From an uncultured Bacteroidales bacterium (lineage in GTDB: Bacteria > Bacteroidota > Bacteroidia > Bacteroidales > P3): a stretch of 64,000 nucleotides of DNA. Positions 62,768 to 64,000 of this stretch are shown piece by piece. The notes below the pieces were generated by a model, which ran no database searches, had not been told where the DNA came from, and saw only the letters and a list, made by a program, of their open reading frames with translations. Both the position numbers and the translations under genes were made by a program. The stretch's first letter is position 1. Each line of letters opens with the position of its first letter. The DNA is taken from contig ONGA01000015.1 in the NCBI GenBank assembly GCA_900317285.1, positions 1 to 64,000 on the forward strand, in the 5' to 3' direction.

Positions 62768-63856
62768 TTATTTTTTAGCCGTCTTCCAGTTGAAGAACAC
62801 CTGAAGACCTGCTGTCTGATACAGTTGGAGGTGTCCCCAACGGCCCATGCCGCTGAAATCGGTATCCCACTTCAGGTTGAGGGCGAAATTAGCCGCAATG
62901 TGCGAGGAAAAACGGTAGTCGAGTTTGACTTCAAGATCGAAGTCTGTCTCAAAGACACGGCGCTGAATCCAGTTGTATCCGGCAAGGTCTGCCCATGTCT
63001 CGTCAGCGCCCAGCTTGTATTCACAGTCTTCGGGTGCAGTGGCAGTGCCCGGATTGTCAACAAAATCCTTGATATTGTTCCATGCCATTTGCGAATTCTT
63101 CTTGTAATCATAGAAGAGTTCGAATCGGGCGTAAAGGTCGAAATTGGGGAGAATATCCTTTTTCAAATATTGTGCCTTCAAATAGCTACCGAGGGCAAAA
63201 TAAGCATGTGTATGGGTTCGGTTGGCATCTGTGGGGTCAAACCCCTTATCCTGAATGACACCATAGGTATAGCCACTATCAATGAGGTCGTCATTGAAGA
63301 CGAAGGTGGTCTTGCCGGTCAGGAAGGAGAGAGCCACCGACCAGTCGGTCTTCTTGTACTCAAACGAGAGTGCAGTAGTCAAATAGGCAGGAGCCATGAA
63401 GGAAGACACTAGTTTGCCGTCATTATCTCCTGCGCCGGAGTATTCGTAACCATTGGCAAACTGCGTCTTGAGGTTGGCGGTAAAGCTGGCGCCCCAATCC
63501 TTATAGGCCTTCCAACTGAGCGAAGAGGTCAGGTCAATCTTATCAAGACTCTTGCGATGACTCTCAAAGCGGCCTCCTTTGGCAGAGTTGTCCAAATCCT
63601 GCCAGGCATGACCGAAGCCCAAGTCGACAATATTATCCCAAACATACCTGGGATGGGTATACTTGTAATTGCCAAAGAAGGTGGCAATGAGGTCGATCTG
63701 CGAGGTACCCGTAGACGACCAGTTGTGGAACATCGACTCACTCACCTTCAGGGCGGGGGTAGAACTGGTGGTCCAGCTGCCCAAAGAAGTGTTTTCCTGA
63801 GCCTTTACTGTGGAGAACAGGGCCACAAAAGCCAAAAGAATAGTAAATTTTTTCAT
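62768..63856 (-). CDS. DUF3078 outer-membrane-type protein
   Basis: 362 residues from the ATG at 63856; an ATG at 63877 would overlap the upstream stop (ATGA) and add 7 residues. Signal peptide MKKFTILLAFVALFSTVKAQ. The start of the mature part (TPALKVSESMFHNWSSTGTSQIDLIATF) and alternating aromatic strands (YVWDNIVDLGFGHAWQ, FELFYDYKKNSQMAWNNI) fit DUF3078, a Bacteroidota family predicted to form a membrane beta barrel. Function unknown. It is probably coupled to the RecX-like gene. Confidence 0.82.
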   Translation of the reverse strand: MKKFTILLAFVALFSTVKAQENTSLGSWTTSSTPALKVSESMFHNWSSTGTSQIDLIATFFGNYKYTHPRYVWDNIVDLGFGHAWQDLDNSAKGGRFESHRKSLDKIDLTSSLSWKAYKDWGASFTANLKTQFANGYEYSGAGDNDGKLVSSFMAPAYLTTALSFEYKKTDWSVALSFLTGKTTFVFNDDLIDSGYTYGVIQDKGFDPTDANRTHTHAYFALGSYLKAQYLKKDILPNFDLYARFELFYDYKKNSQMAWNNIKDFVDNPGTATAPEDCEYKLGADETWADLAGYNWIQRRVFETDFDLEVKLDYRFSSHIAANFALNLKWDTDFSGMGRWGHLQLYQTAGLQVFFNWKTAKK

Positions 63857-63873
63857 ACAAAATATTTTTTTGA

Positions 63874-64000
63874 TCATTCGTTCATTACAGCGTTTATTTC
63901 CGAAAGGGTAAAACCCCTCGACACCAGGAAAGCGGCGACCTTCTGTCGCATCTGGTAAGCGTCGAGTTCCTTAGGTTCCAACTCGAGGCGTTTCTTCTCG
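63874..64000 (-). CDS. RecX-like protein, 3' end only
   Basis: The minus strand from the window edge reads EKKRLELEPKELDAYQMRQK followed by VAAFLVSRGFTLSEINAVMNE and stops at 63874. The RQKVAAFLxxRGF...I pattern resembles the C-terminal repeat of RecX, the small protein that regulates RecA, so RecX is the best guess. Only 42 codons are visible, so the identity is uncertain. It lies 17 nt from the DUF3078 gene. Confidence 0.5.
   Translation of the reverse strand, partial: EKKRLELEPKELDAYQMRQKVAAFLVSRGFTLSEINAVMNE

Overview
The window comes from a member of the Bacteroidota, most likely the Bacteroidales. It carries a type IX secretion (T9SS) core operon, several secreted proteins with T9SS type A C-terminal sorting tails, Bacteroidota-only families (DUF6266, DUF3078, DUF4296, DUF5103/plug, PorP/SprF) and promoters of the Bacteroidota form (TTG about 19 nt upstream of TAnnTTTG). 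Codon third positions are strongly C/G-biased, which makes long spurious antisense reading frames. No rRNA, CRISPR array, phage or transposase was seen. The genus cannot be fixed from the sequence.

Layout. 0-4.2 kb (rightward): DUF6266 protein, LD-carboxypeptidase, polysaccharide-deacetylase-like protein, KdsC-like HAD phosphatase and an RlpA-like exported protein, mostly overlapping. 4.2-11.3 kb (rightward): porP/sprF, gldK, gldL, gldM, gldN, a terminator, then a second gldN-like gene. 11.3-15.2 kb (leftward): PASTA protein, T9SS cargo, RluD-type pseudouridine synthase. 15.2-20.6 kb: miaB, a second cargo protein, the divergent T9SS plug protein (DUF5103) and tilS. 20.6-32.3 kb: one 11.7-kb gene for a 3915-residue T9SS-sorted surface protein. 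32.7-38.8 kb (leftward): hutI-lolD-rlmB, a YD-repeat-like exported protein, a third small cargo protein, ruvB. 38.9-42.7 kb (rightward): universal stress protein, HI0933-type flavoprotein, a small exported protein, two related two-TM proteins and a truncated, frameshifted remnant of a K+/H+ antiporter. 42.7-49 kb (leftward): ABC-F ATPase, TonB, AddA-like helicase-nuclease. 49-53.9 kb (rightward): mutA, LptF/G permease, sufE, a DUF59 Fe-S protein, a DppC-type permease. 54-56.3 kb: five small lipoproteins. 56.4-61.9 kb (leftward): tRNA-Val(UAC) with its own promoter, and the overlapping operon sufC-sufD-porE-msbA. 62-64 kb: SAM hydroxide adenosyltransferase, DUF3078 outer-membrane protein, and the 3' end of a recX-like gene.

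Together the window holds much of a T9SS: the GldKLMN/PorP envelope complex, the DUF5103 plug, a PorE-like peptidoglycan anchor and at least four cargo proteins, mixed with housekeeping genes for tRNA/rRNA modification, Fe-S assembly, recombination and lipopolysaccharide or lipoprotein transport.

The least ordinary items are: a family of intergenic CTATG-based repeats (three sites, 11-bp or about 23-bp periods) lying 3' of leftward genes, one of which supplies the addA stop codon; five promoters sharing an extended -33 box at identical spacing; near-leaderless genes; an antiporter pseudogene ending exactly at a neighbour's stop codon; a possible frameshift in the YD-repeat gene; a short SufD with a four-cysteine tail; and MutA with five consecutive cysteines and no mutB beside it.
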